A stretch of 64,000 nucleotides of DNA from Malachius bipustulatus (GCA_910589415.1 OU342634.1:17977144-18041143); one strand, 5' to 3'; counted from the stretch's first letter, positions 34,756 through 46,487 are shown. A program made the numbers and translations. Notes: generated by a model from the sequence alone, not told the origin.

Positions 34756-35257
34756 TGGTCGGTAGGTAGGATATCAATATATTCACCAGGATAAAATATG
34801 TAATTGGCTTCCGAGTCCAAGTAAGAATCTTGGAACTTGTTTTCATGCAGACTTTACCAGTGAATGGAAAATGAATTTAACAACGAAACGAGGCCAAATT
34901 TATTGCTTTACGGCGTTGCCAAAATTGGATGTCACATCGTATGTCCTATTGTACATAAATGGTCATTTATATAGCATATATGATGGAAGTGAGAACGTTC
35001 AGGCCGTAACTGCAGTAAAACGCGATGCTAGCGTCAGCGGATTATTGTGGAACTAAAATGTTATCTTGAGGGTACCAGGGGGTCTAAATCACTTCCACAA
35101 AAATTTTTGCATACGGACTGCTAACGCCATCTTGAAGCTATATATGCACTCAATAAGGCGAAACGTTGTGACTTCCGAAATCGGAAGCCACAACGTCATA
35201 TATGAAGTGACAACGAATTATGCGTATCTGATTTTGAAGTCACATAGTACCTTCTAT
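34756..35257. other. right part of the interrupted AT locus
   Basis: It contains a hairpin TTGTGACTTCCGAAATCGGA (35167 onward; stem about 13 bp with one mismatch), a word ACAAAAATTTTTGCATA shared in direct orientation with 29806, and GAAGTCACATAG at 35235 next to TCTATCAATATATA. No gene recognised. Confidence 0.5.
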
Positions 35258-35300
35258 CAATATATATATATATATAAATATATATATATTTATATATATA
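35258..35300. repeat. AT microsatellite, right part of copy B
   Basis: TA dinucleotide run with a few AAT/TTT breaks, ending at the hairpin. Confidence 0.95.
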
Positions 35301-35576
35301 TATAAAGGAAATGATTATTGGGCTTTTTCTCTTAAAATGCACTCCACGGCAACCAGCAACAAAAATCCAAGCAGATCCGGAGCCACGGACAGCGCTGTTT
35401 CGGCCTTCTTTGGCCTCTTCAGCGTAGCACACCGAGAACGCAAGGTGTGCTACGCTGAAGAGGCCAAAGAAGGCCGAAACAGCGCTGTCCGTGGCTCCGG
35501 ATCTGCTTGGATTTTTGTTGCTGGTTGCCGTGGAGTGCATTTTAAGAGAAAAAGCCCAATAATCATTTCCTTTATA
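35301..35576. repeat. perfect 133-bp-arm inverted repeat
   Basis: 35301-35433 and 35444-35576 are exact reverse complements with a 10-nt spacer (GAGAACGCAA); I checked the whole length by eye. The outer ~40 bp are AT-rich (TATAAAGGAAATGATTATTG), but the inner ~95 bp are GC-rich and unlike all neighbouring sequence. AT microsatellites stand on both sides (35258-35300 and 35616-35632). Because of the symmetry the same 32-residue peptide-like frame appears on both strands; I do not take it as a gene. Candidates: fold-back transposable element, hairpin-RNA locus made from an inverted duplication of a gene piece, or a cloning/assembly artefact. Confidence 0.97.
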
Positions 35577-35615
35577 TTTATTAATTACTCTCTAAAGATT
35601 TCTATTTATCCTTTT

Positions 35616-35632
35616 TATATATATATATATAT
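35616..35632. repeat. short AT microsatellite
   Basis: Third AT run of copy B. It continues into TTTTTCCAAAATCGCGA, the complement of the sequence that precedes the microsatellite of copy A. Confidence 0.9.
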
Positions 35633-37110
35633 TTTTCCAAAATCGCGAAATTTATATTTTAAAAACGCTCCTGTGGCTTTATCTTTCAAGATTAGTGAAC
35701 GAAATTTTGGGTCCTTGTAACACTTTGGAATGACGTTGGATTTTCGTTGAAAAACTTCCCAAAAGTCCCATCACTTCTACAGGGTGTCCCTTCAAAATTC
35801 CATGAACCCGGTTTTTGTCATCTCATTTCAGGTCGCAGTTTTGAATCTAGGGGGCTGAAATTTTTGTGGGAGTAAGATATCTATAAAAACTGGTCTGGTA
35901 TTGTACTTGAGCAAAATCGGTCGAGCGGTTTCAAAATGGCGGTCATTTTAATTTTTGAAAAATTTGCTAATATTTGAACCCCTGTATGAGCAAGATGGAA
36001 AAAAAACTTTGAAACCAAATCAACAGGGTTTGAAGAAAATTATTTCAAATTTAATTTAATGTAACAAAATTTACATTACTTTTATTATTAAGCCAGTGGC
36101 GTGGATAGGAAAGTGGTAAAAATGGCTAAATTTCCCTAACAATTTATGAGCACATTTTTGAAGCAATTGAACTGAAATTTTTACAGTAGATAACTATACT
36201 AATAGCCTTTAACACTTAAAAATTTCAAGAAGTGAGTAAGAAAAATGGCCGAGATATTCGAATTTTTTTTACATGATGTTTATTTCTCTAAAATTTTAAG
36301 AACGCTCCAGTAGCTTAATTTTTCAAGATTAATGAACGAAATTTTTTACTTTTGTGAAACTTAGGGATGACGTTTGATTTTCACAAAAAAACATTTACCT
36401 AAAATTGCGCTACTTTTACAACGTGTCTCTCCAAATTTCCAAAAAAAAAAAACGGGTATGAGGCACGGTTTCTGGTCGCTGTTTTCAATCTAGGGGGCTG
36501 AAATTTTTTTGGTAGTAAGATGCAAGTAGTCGTATGGTACTGAATTTGAGTTAAATCAGAAGAGCCGTTCCAAAATGGCGGCCTTTTCAATTTTAGGAAA
36601 AATTGATAGATTTTGAACCCCTAAATAGCCAGTTAGAAACAAAAACTTTTAAACGAAATTAACATTACTGGAAGAAAATTATTTGAAATTTGAGTTATAA
36701 AATATTGAGTTAAAATATTGCAATAAAATTTGCAATATTTTTATTATTAAGCCCGTGGCGTGGGTAGGAAAAGGGAAAATGGGCTAAATTTCTATAACTG
36801 TTTATGAACATATTTTTGAAGGAATTGAACGAAAATTTTTCCAGTAGACAACTACGAGTATACTAATAAACTTCAAAATTCAAAGATTTCAAGAAGGAAA
36901 TAATAAAAATGGCGGAGATATTAGAATATTTTACATATTATGTTTATTCCTCTAAAATTTAAAATTTTCGGTTTTCAAAGCTCCCCTTTCACTTTTTCCG
37001 TTCTATAAAAGGTAGTCTAAAAAATAGTATTTTTTAAGTAAAGTTAGCCAGTGGCGGGCATAGGAAATGGGCCAAAATTGTTCAATTTTGCCAATGATTT
37101 TTTTTGTTTT
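35633..37110. repeat. diverged tandem units of copy B
   Basis: Units start with AAAACGCTCCTG.GGCTT (35661) and AGAACGCTCCAGTAGCTTAA (36298), followed in each by a GTCCC or GTCTC..CAAA.TTCC word, CTAGGGGGCTGAAATTTTT, a CAAAATGGCGG word, GAACCCCT and TTATTATTAAGCC.GTGGCGTGG. A third, internally deleted unit has AGCCAGTGGCGGGCATAGGAAATGGG at 37046 (first and second shared words only). Period about 650 bp. Confidence 0.75.
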
Positions 37111-37310
37111 GTTAAATTTAAAAATTCATTCTAAGGCATGCACGGTTTAAAACGAAATGAAATGCAATTGTCAGTAAGCCACTACGCGAATATCACCTGA
37201 CTATGTAAAATTTCAGAAAGCCAATTTAAAAAGCGGTGAAAATATTCAGAATTAAATCGCATAAAAATACACTATTTCTGCGATTGATGCGCAAGAAGGT
37301 TTTGCAACTT

Positions 37311-37540
37311 GCGGGGATGCTAAGTCGAAAAATTATCGAAAATAAAATGGCTTTTATTTTTTAAACGGTGCCTGCACAAAAACATTTCTTGGCAGGCAGT
37401 CATTCACCTACGACGGACAAATGAATGCGACAGAAAAATTGTAAAATTTGCATTTGAGGTGGGGGGGGGACAACTTCACAGACCTTTTCAAATTCTCTTC
37501 TGAAAACTTTAAGGCAACTGAAGATTGATTGATTGATCTT
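37311..37540. other. end of copy B and G-run
   Basis: 37400-37440 repeats GACGGACAAA.GAATGCG seen at 29380-29400 in the same orientation. GAGGTGGGGGGGGACAACTT follows. No gene. Confidence 0.5.
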
Positions 37541-37610
37541 TCTTGAAAGGAGTGGAGTCACGCCACACGCTTTACCGATCACGCCACGATTTCAAACGCC
37601 AGCGCATGCG
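37541..37610 (-). repeat. tRNA-like fragment (A box only)
   Basis: On the minus strand CGTGGCGTGATCGGTAAAGC resembles the D arm and A box of a tRNA. It is followed by GTGTGGCGTGACTCCACTCC; I find no convincing B box. It sits 40 bp from the second ATTTCCACT minisatellite. Confidence 0.35.
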
Positions 37611-37644
37611 TCTGAAGTGAATATACCTTGAAATGGACCAAACA

Positions 37645-37735
37645 ATTTCCACTTATTTCCACTTATTTCCAGAGTACTTCCAGTTATTCCGACTATTTCC
37701 ACATTATTTCCACTATTACCACAGTTATTTACACC
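37645..37735 (+). repeat. ATTTCCACT minisatellite, locus 2
   Basis: About eight imperfect copies of ATTTCCACTT-like words; one stretch, TATTTCCACATTATTTCC, is identical to locus 1 (28619-28700). Confidence 0.8.
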
Positions 37736-37739
37736 AGAG

Positions 37740-39715
37740 TGAAGTACAATTTATTATTATTTCTATTACAGAACACCCCACTAGTTTATGATAAAGTTAT
37801 GGTGGTTTAGTTTCAATGATTCACGTCTAGTGCCTAACACTTACGTTCAGAGACAGAAAAATTATTGCGAAAAAAATCAAATGAACTCTACACAATTACT
37901 GTGATGGTTGATTTATGAAATCCTCGGCGGTCATAAAAGTCTTTCTTTGGATGAACGAAACAGTCTTATGAAACAGAATACGAATAAGACGATTGCCATC
38001 CTGAATTTCAACCTTGGGGGGAAAAACAAGGAGTTGTGATTTCCAATCTGCTCTGCAACTCTTTCCAAGTAACGACAAAGAAATTCGATCTCCTAAGGAT
38101 GTCGGGGATTCATCGTAGCATCTTCAAGAGTGTGTTTGGTGAAGATGTAGTCTGTATAGCGTTGATTCATAACATAAACATGCAATATGTAATAACGTAA
38201 AAAATCGAGACATTTAGACAGTAAAAAATTTAGGTAGAAGTATTAGCGACTCTTAGACCTTTAAATTCTTTAACGTATCGCTTGATGTTAATTAACTTAA
38301 GGTTTATAAAATCAAGCTAATTAAACAAGATCATTATTGTTAAAGAGTTGCCGAAGGCCCAAAAACTAATAAATTTTATAACAGAAAAAAATTATCTAGG
38401 TAATAAAATTTAACCCGAAAATAAAGCAGGTTTTTATAAAATCAGAAGCGAGAAAGTTTATAGGGCGTGACCGTCTATTTATTTTTATTACTTATTGAAA
38501 TGGAATTCATTTAAGGCAGCTATTCGTTGCAGGAGTAAATTGAAGTGTATATGTATAGGGAATACTGAACGGGGTAATTTCAGGAACCAAATGCCAATAA
38601 AAGGGCTTCCTGGATATTTATTGATAGTGGATTGGGCAAGAAACTTCGTTCTGTCAGCCGCATCGCATGGTTCCCCATTTCTATATAAACACAATGGACC
38701 GAACGTCTGACGTATTTCCGAACATAATTTCCAAAACAAATCCCAAGCATAACATTTCACTATGCAACTGATTTACAATTCTATCAATGTTAGAACTGGT
38801 AATGGAACGATAAAACGAAATTCGATATATACCTACCTACCTACCTACATCAGCCGTAATAGCTTCTATGAATAATAGCAAAACCATAAGAGCACTATCA
38901 GTCATAATCGACTCTGCTTAGTATATCTATAAATGTATAAAAATCTATATATATGATTAATTATTATTAACATTCCTTACATGTCGCATTGTGTTATTAT
39001 TACTCAAAATCATATTGTTACAACGGTAGATAAATTCCTCGTATTAAATTTTCCCCAAACATAATTACGATTAATCAATGGAAATAATTTCTTTGATGCT
39101 ACTAGAATTCTACGATCGATCGCCTTCTAGAAGCGGTCCTTGGCTGGTCCTGCCGGCTGCGATGCGCTATCCTGCGGCTTGAGAGTCACTGAGCTGAGAT
39201 ACAAGGGGGAATCACCGAGCTAGTTGGTAGCAGCAGTGGATAGGTATATGCGGCATAACAGCATAGGTATACTCGTATGTGCACCTCACTTTGGTGTATA
39301 TTCCAAAATTATCGAACTATAGAAAAATTTTAGGGAATCTAATTCGACCAAGAAGATTATAACACTACAAAATTATTACATTTTCAAAAATTGGGTAGTG
39401 AATTTCTACGCAATTAAAAACTTGGAAAAAATATAAGAAATCAAAAAATGAAATTACAATTTAGCCCGAAATCTTTAAACTCGCTTAACCTTTAAAGCGT
39501 TTAATATCTATCGACATTATCTGTCATTAAGCTTTAGGAAACTAAAGAACCGTCCTTTCACGTTGAACAAGGACGTTGAAGTTATATTATTAATAAAAAG
39601 GTCGTTGAGACTTATTTCTGATTTTATCCAAAATTTTTGAATTTCATCCCAAAGTTTCAACCCATGGGGTACAGAAGAGAAGATCGTCGACTGGTACTTT
39701 CACGAGACAACGACT
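37740..39715. other. unannotated DNA
   Basis: No gene supported. 38490-38760 is open on both strands for roughly 70-90 codons but matches nothing I recognise. A (TACC) run lies at 38829-38849. 39110-39250 is GC-rich and unrecognised. Confidence 0.5.
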
Positions 39716-40144
39716 TGTAAAAATGGATCCAGCCTTCAGGTATCGAAATCGCCCGAAGCGGACTACCTTTCGGAACGATAGACTTTTAAGGAGGGATTAT
39801 AGCGATTACGAAAAAAAGGTGGCGAGTACTGCAGGGAGACGGGCGAGCACTGTTTACGCACTGCGACGCCGTTGCGGCGGGCGAGCGGAGATAAGAATGA
39901 TGCCATTGACTGTGGTGGATGGTTCAAGAACCATTCATCATTCTCATGGCGCTACAATGTCTGGACTGTTTCTGGAAACCTGCTCGCTGCAATAGAGATG
40001 CCATGTTAATCACCAGATAATTCTTGACTTAGAGTCTGGATTATTCGTCCCCTTATCGCTTCAATATAAATAATCGGCCCGAGAAACGGATTCAGGCAGT
40101 CTTATAAAGCAGTTGATCGAACCCGTTCAACTAAATCTGTTACA
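39716..40144 (+). mobile_element. 5' LTR of a decayed retrotransposon
   Basis: The block begins TGTAA and ends TTACA, the inverted termini expected of an LTR, over 429 bp. A TATAAATA box is at 40065-40072, about 75 bp before the LTR end. A tRNA-Leu-type primer site follows at 40147 and a gag relic after that. The GC-rich first part is open in one frame for 90 codons, which I read as chance within the LTR. No second LTR was found in the window, so this is a 5' fragment. The exact start rests on the TGT..ACA rule only. Confidence 0.6.
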
Positions 40145-40146
40145 AT

Positions 40147-40164
40147 TGGGGTCAGGAGTGGGAT
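40147..40164 (+). promoter_or_regulatory. primer-binding site, tRNA-Leu type
   Basis: TGGGGTCAGGAGTGGGAT begins with TGG two bases after the LTR end and closely parallels the TGGTGTCAGAAGTGGGAT form of site, complementary to the 3' end of tRNA-Leu (...ATCCCACTTCTGACACCA). Confidence 0.65.
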
Positions 40165-40234
40165 AGATTTTTTAAATAATTTCTCAGACTTTGACTTTTA
40201 ATAAGTAAATATAAATGAGCTCCAGTAAGTGAAG

Positions 40235-40420
40235 ATGGCATCAAGACAGATGAAGATAAATGATTTGAAGGTGCCGATCTGAAACGAGAATTGGAAGACA
40301 GAAAATAAGATACTCAAGCATGGACTGAAGAATGAATTAAAGCTGCGACTCATTCAAGGTCTGGAAAAAGAAGGCCTTTTTCTTATTTATTTGATGTCCC
40401 TGGAATCTGTTACAGTATAT
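40235..40420 (+). pseudogene. SAP-like gag N-terminal relic
   Basis: An ATG at 40235 opens a frame that stops at 40280-40282. The neighbouring frame gives ADLKREL at 40273-40293, and the first frame resumes from 40313 with GLKNELKLRLIQGLEKEG. Together the pieces follow the SAP-domain pattern (LK..DLK.EL...GL...G.K.EL..RL...LE.EG) found at the start of gag in some insect LTR retrotransposons. At least two frame disruptions show it is dead. Location just after LTR and primer site supports the call. Confidence 0.55.
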
Positions 40421-43400
40421 TATGATAATAGGGATGATTGTATATAGCGGAGAATGCAGTTTGAGTATGGAAAGAGCAGAATGGTCAGTTTGATAATTAT
40501 TATTGAATAGTAATACTGTGATCAGTATTATTATAGTTTTAGTGTTAATAATAAGAGATTTGTAGGAAAGCGTATTAATATCATCACATAACTAGCAGAG
40601 CGTAAGGTTTTTCGGTGCAATGTTCATGGTAGGTTCATTACTAACTGAAAATTAAATTCGAAAACTAGTTAATAAAGTATTGTTTTGCAGTGGAAATTCT
40701 ATAGCGGTAATTGACAGAAATTATTTGCATAATGCACACTTTCATCCCAAGCAGATAGATGCACGTTGCATAATGGTATCTGCGAATAAGCTATAGCTGC
40801 AGAATAATAATTATAGAGACGTGCTACTAATTTATGCTCTATTCTCTTATGGTCTATATTTAGAGCAGTTCTCTTAGCTGACAATTCAAATACTATGAAA
40901 TATGAAGCAGTGACATGATGCATACACTCTCAAATAATGATAAGATACACTCGTGTGTATAATAATGGATCCTTTGAAAGAATTGTAAATTGTTAACAAT
41001 CATGCATATTTCTGTGTAGTGGTGAAAGCCTCTAATAGGCCCCAATTATAGTCACGTTTGATTTAAATTGAAAGGATAAAAGCAAAGAATTACATGCACA
41101 AAAGGAAGAAAAGCTTCGCTATAACTAGAGGTAAAATTTATATCTCAGAATCACAGAAAATGTATTCCTTTTGACTATTATAGGTATGCAAAGAACGCAT
41201 AAAAAAATCCACGTTGTTAGTGAAATAACAGAAGATGGAAGTTATCGATCATGAAAACTCTTATACTATTTTATGTAAAATTCAAATATAATTTGAATCT
41301 TCTGCAACATAGACTTCCCTTCCTTCGGAAACAGGTAATTCATTGAAAAATGTAAAAAAAGCAGGAGTAACTTACAACTCCTTTGAGCTTTCCACGCTCC
41401 TGGCTTAACTAGAGAAAATCTAAAATTATCCACGCATGATTGGAAGAAAAATATGTTTATATAAAAAACAGTAACGCAGTGCTCAAAAAAACCTACATCA
41501 GCCTTAATAAATGTTTAAAATAATAGTTGATTGTTTATAAATACATACAAGGGTATAAATAATTAATTAATTAATGGAAAATATCACTTATTATTCAAAA
41601 ATTATATAACAATCATTATTGTAAATTAAATTTTCTGGAATCACTAGAAATTTCCCGACATTTATATAATCAACAATACACAAATAAATAATAATAATAT
41701 TAATAGAGCGGTGAATTTTATAAATTCATAAAATAGCCCGGAAAGTTATTTAATATATGAATTCACAAATAAATACCTATCATTTTCTATTTACTCTGGT
41801 ACTATTAATTAATTGTTCGTTCAAATACGGAAAACATTTTGTACGTATTACTATGACAGAAATCATAATGATTATTATTACTGCATCAATTTGATCCCTC
41901 TAGACAGTTTTAGGGAATTCTGTAACCGTAACCAAATTCTGATTGGAAAGCACTGCAATGTCATTAGCAGCATTATTAGTAATTGCATTCTCGACATTGC
42001 AGGTATGTAATGTACGTAATCGTAAATCAATCAACCGCAGATCATTACGCTTCAGAGACTACAATTTGCCTAATCGTCTAGCCATATAAGAGAACTACAT
42101 TTGGATCTGGGCAATAGCCTTGCTCTCTGGGGAAATAAGGAAGATGAAACATTTCGAATCTGAAGGACTCATATTATTAGTCGAGGTATAAAGTGTAATA
42201 TTGTTATAAGTACCCAATGTTGTTCATAATTTACAATCACCCTTGAGTCGCGGTGAGATTTCTTTGTAACTGACTCAGTAACAGGTTAATGAAAGCTAAA
42301 ATATCAGTTGGAAAAATATTATTTAAAGCTTTTAAGGACTTGCAATTTTGGATTCCCACTGTCAGAGAGATTATTTACAGATATTTTAAAATGATACAGT
42401 AACCGTCACCAATAGAGTACTTAGTTGTGAGTAACCGCTACTACGCATCTCGGGTAAGAAGACAAGAGAAGGGAAATTACTTAACCAGCCTTCTTCGCTT
42501 CTTTTTTTTCTTCTTTCGCTTGTTTACTAAGGATTTATGGTCCCCCCATATTCATATTATTGGTCCCTTTTATTACTACCGTATATCAATCATTCTATCT
42601 GTTATGGCCATATTTTATGTATTTTATTTAATTAAACCTTTTTGATATTTATTTTCAGCGATGTTGATTTTATTAATCGATTTTTTTCGACCACTTTACT
42701 ACAAAATTACTTTTTTTTACTGCTGGTGGTCGAATAAAAAAATAATAATAAACTAATTATGCGATTCTATATTAATTACACGAATCCTCAAAGTTTCAAT
42801 TTTTTATCTCTAAAATTAACACCCATTTCAGGGCTGGGAATAAATGACGGACCATCCTGTATACAGAGTATTCCGTGAGGAACCCCCCTCAAATTCGTGT
42901 GTTCAGAGAACCGAAAGAAACAAAAAAATAAAACAAATCATCTCACTCAGAGTGGAAAATTCGTAACAGAGATATCATAATAAAATACCTACGTTTCTTC
43001 TTGAATTATCCGAATCATTCGTAATAATTATAATTTCAGATAAACAAAATTAATTATCGTAATATTGGTTCACTCATTCAGAGTGAATTTTGATTTAGAA
43101 TCCTGACAAATCTATAACGCATACTGTCACCAGGAAATTATGCAACCTTTGCAATCTCTTCCATTTTCATCTCCGTAATTAACAATCATATAGCCTATTG
43201 AACTGCATAATTAGATCTTCAAATTATTCGTTTAGTGGAAAGCTTGATGTTTATGGATCATTCCTACGGAGGGAATATTGATGATTGATAATTTTTTACA
43301 TCGGATATTTAAAAATAAATTTACAAGGTTCTGGAAGATACAAACAGAGATACGTGCAAAAATGCATACTCAACCTCGAGACGCCTAAGTGTGGAAAACA

Positions 43401-43617
43401 ACAAATTTCCAGGTGAAAATAAAGAATGTTTTCCTTGGAGGGCGGATGGGGACGCCATTAATCAAGGACCTTTATTATCGTAGACGACTCATGTGTTCTT
43501 GTTTCGTTGTGTCTCTGGCTCCCTGAATGTCTTACGCATTTCACTTGTCGTGAATAACTCGAAAACATGACCGAGAAAAGAAAAGAGGGAAAACTTTTTA
43601 CAACACATTGAGATTTT
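40421..43617. other. AT-rich unannotated DNA
   Basis: No gene, pol relic or complete element recognised. The stretch between the gag relic and 42.4 kb has no reverse-transcriptase-like words. GGTTTA-type and TAAT-rich low complexity dominates 41550-41800. Confidence 0.55.
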
Positions 43618-44498
43618 ATTCTGTGTGGGGGTTTCTTTAACTCTGGGGGTAACACCCTTTGTCTTGGGTGAAAAATATTTCATTAAAAATAATTTCGAAA
43701 ATGGATAGATTTACTAATTCTAAGCAACTTTTCATTTTAAAAGTTTTTTTCTGAAAGTCAATATTTTTACACTTATTAGTGAATAGTGAGTGAAAGTATC
43801 AATTTTTCAACCAATAAACTTTTGTGATTTTTTTACTCATAACCAGCATAGTTTTTAAGCTATCAAGTCCTTCACAGAACGATTTTGTAGCCTGCCAGTG
43901 AGTGTCTATCTAGACTACGTTCACGAGCGATTTGAACCCTCTGAATGAATTATTAACTCGTATAAGATCAACTACATTATTTATGAAGCAAATAAATTTA
44001 TGTTTGATATTTTGATGTCGTGTATAAATTTATGAAAGTCGCCTGAAGGCATTAGTTAATTAATTAATTAATAATATAATTAACACGTCCTTACAAAAAA
44101 AAGGGAGAGACGTTACAACTTTCAATTTTGGCGTTTGACGAACAATAATCAACCTTCAACAAGCTATTACTCCGTTTGTATTGGGTGTACGGGCACCAGT
44201 AAATTCACCATTCTTTTTGTTTTTTTCAAGGTTACATTTTTACTAAGGTTAATTTTTTCGATAAATTTGAGTTACTCCCAAAAAAAACGTCTGAAAAACA
44301 TGGGTTTATTGATTGAAAAATTGACACTTTCTCTCGCGAATAAGTCGAAAAATATTGACTTTCAGAAAAAAAAACTTTAAAACAAAAGTTGCTTAGAATT
44401 AGTAATCAATTCCCAGAATTATTTTCAATGAGAGTTGTCATCTACGAGAAGGGGTGGCATCCAATTCCAGGGTAAAAACAACCCCCGGCACATGCAAG
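43618..44498. repeat. large diverged palindrome, about 0.88 kb
   Basis: The left arm (43618-43870) and the complement of the right arm (44260-44498) share GGGGGTT.C/G-type starts, ATTACTAATTCTAAGCAACTTTT-like sequence, CTGAAAGTCAATATTTTT, and GAAAGT.TCAATTTTTCAA.CAATAAAC in shared words. The middle 390 bp is single-copy. No ends with a duplication can be defined. Open frames across it follow from the repeat. Confidence 0.7.
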
Positions 44499-45897
44499 AT
44501 CAACTTTAAAGTAGAGGGTAAGTAGAATCTAAATCCAAATTTTTATGAAAATCAGTGCTCCTTAACAAAATTATACGGGAAAAGGGTCCATTGACTGGAC
44601 TAAGAATTAATTAACCAGATTACAAATAAGTAGAATTTGATAGAATTTTGTTTTTAATAAGTCGAGACTTGCACCCGTAAGGAATAGAAACCCAACATGT
44701 AGACAATTTCATGCTGGATGATTTCTATAGCTTATTCTTCAGGATTTTTCAAGGATATAAGTAATCGACACAATCAATTTCAGTGACCAAGAAACGGATT
44801 CGTTGGTCCGAAAGATGTTTTCTTATCAAAAACCGTACATGCCTTCTTCATCTCGCTTAGCTCATGTAATATTACACGAATTTGCTCAAGAAATCGACGT
44901 CGAAATACGAAATACTCTATATCCATAATTATGTAAAGATGTCTTTGCATAAGGAATGTATAATGTAACTTATGATAATATATTACGTAACTTATATTAC
45001 GCTATCAATTTTTTAACGGGGACTAAATAACGAATAAGAAAATTGAATAGGTACTGTATCCATAATTCATTAACATGTTTGATACATTTATGACGATTTA
45101 ATAACAAAGTCTTAGGAAATATGAGATAAAATAATTTTTCTACTCCCAACTTTTAATATGCATATTAAATATGAATCACCAGTGCTTTAATGGGTCTCAT
45201 TAAGATACAAATTTTCATTAAAGCACTGGTCAAGCTATCCAATGGCAGAGGAGCATTTGCAATCGAATCGGTTCCTTTTCGCTCACGATCGGGTCGGCAA
45301 GCCAACCGAAGTCACAGAGTTGTCATACTGACGACAAAAATTGCCTTGTGATATAAGTTCTGTATTTCTGAAAAAAAAATTCTGAACGTTTATTTAATTT
45401 AGAACATAAGTAACATTCAAAGAAAATTTATCAAGATTTTATGTTACCTTAATTAATTTGATAAGTAGGTATATCGTGTAAAAGATGGGAAGATAAAGTA
45501 TTATATCATTCGTAGCGCTCCGTGATATAGTATTCAAAGCGGCAACGCTGCGACCCGCGTTGCGCAATCATAAAATATCGTAATTAATGGCTGTCAGTTA
45601 TTAAAATTATTAATTAATCTCAAAATCGGAGCGTAAAATTCGGAATTCGAACTTCGCATAATAAAAATTACGCAGTAGTGAGTAGTGCCCTTTAAACTTG
45701 ATACTAAAACATGTCTCAGCAGAATAATCTTAGCAACGAAGAGAGAATTTGGTACCTAATATGCGTAAGCAAATAGCAACCTATCTTACCCTCAATGATC
45801 CGCAATTGTACATGGGTCATTGTTAAAATATATAATTTTTTAATCTTTTCTATGAAATAAAAAAGGGTCGTAGAAAAAATAGTGTATGGAACTCGCA
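44499..45897. other. AT-rich unannotated DNA
   Basis: No gene supported. It contains the 15-bp stem listed at 45178 and a GC-richer patch at 45510-45580. Confidence 0.55.
45178..45231. repeat. perfect short inverted repeat
   Basis: ACCAGTGCTTTAATG and its complement CATTAAAGCACTGGT lie about 23 bp apart. The AGTGC..GCACT ends resemble a collapsed mini-element. Confidence 0.75.
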
Positions 45898-46000
45898 GAT
45901 AATGGCTATGAATACGCTCTTATGATGGTTAAGACACTCGCCTACGGCTCGTATCTTAACCATCATACTCGCGTATTAATAGCCTTCATTATAAGCTCGT
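45898..46000. repeat. fold-back hairpin, relative of 21.0 kb
   Basis: AATGGCTATGAATACGC and TTATGATGGTTAAGA on the left are mirrored by TCTTAACCATCATA and GCGTATTAATAGCCTTCATT on the right, around a loop with CACTCGCCTACGGCTCG. The layout (GGCTAT.A.. arm, GGTTAAG, CGAG-rich loop) parallels the 21.0-kb hairpin without close identity. Confidence 0.7.
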
Positions 46001-46487
46001 TGCATAATATACTATTAAGTTATTTATTTATAAATAATTAAGTTATTTATTGAAAGTTGTTATGCTTGCAGCTAAAATACTTGATACACTTACAGTGGGG
46101 ACCATAATAGGTATGTAAGTCATGAAAAAAATCATTTTCTCAGTTACTATTAATTTGTGCAGTAATTTATTGAACTTAATTATTAAAAAGAAAAACGACA
46201 GGTCCATTTTTGATCATTAAATCACACTCGGTAGCGTAACAAGTTCATCCACTCTTCTGCACCACGCCTATCAATGCATCTCTGCCAGGAAGCACAACGT
46301 TTAAATAAGTCGCTCCTCACATGCTTTGCATAATGCGGTGGGGCTCCGTCCTGTTGAAACTAAATATGCCGATCGATTTGCTTTGAACTGACATCAGCAA
46401 GATATAATATTTTCAGTGCTGGTACTAAAAAATCACTAAAAAATCTTGCGGATCCTTTCACATTTATTTTGATTCATCATTTTTTTG
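46001..46487. other. unannotated AT-rich DNA
   Basis: No gene recognised. The stretch around 46205-46400 (TAACAAGTTCATCCACTCTT; AAGTCGCTCCTCACATGC) is of more even composition but shows no open frame of note. Confidence 0.45.

Larger units (their letters stand above)
29286..37310 (+). repeat. composite repeat, copy B (interrupted)
   Basis: It has the same order of conserved segments as copy A (17610-18968, opposite strand): a segment ending CACCTGCCCACG (to 29696), an AT microsatellite, then segments from 35633 onward. Two features differ from A. The AT microsatellite is interrupted by about 5.5 kb (29732-35258), and the downstream unit is repeated: 35633-36110, 36280-36790 and a shorter piece 36930-37110, offset about 643-659 bp between the first two. 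Landmarks CTAGGGGGCTGAAATTTTT and the word GCCAGTGGCGTGG mark each unit. A CAGGGTGTTACTAAATTT end lies at 29287. Nature unknown. Confidence 0.65.

Noticed and set aside
35196..35720. The longest open frames in the window, 114 and 127 codons on opposite strands
   Set aside because: They share the same peptide because they run through the perfect palindrome; both then enter AT microsatellite (IYIYIYI) sequence. They are symmetry artefacts, not two genes.
38488..38760. Overlapping 71- and 90-codon frames on both strands
   Set aside because: Neither translation is recognisable, and splice signals and a conserved start are lacking; length is within chance for this composition.
39716..40000. 90-codon basic frame in the GC-rich block as a gene
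   Set aside because: The block is better explained as the U3 part of an LTR, given the TGT..ACA ends, TATA box and primer site downstream.
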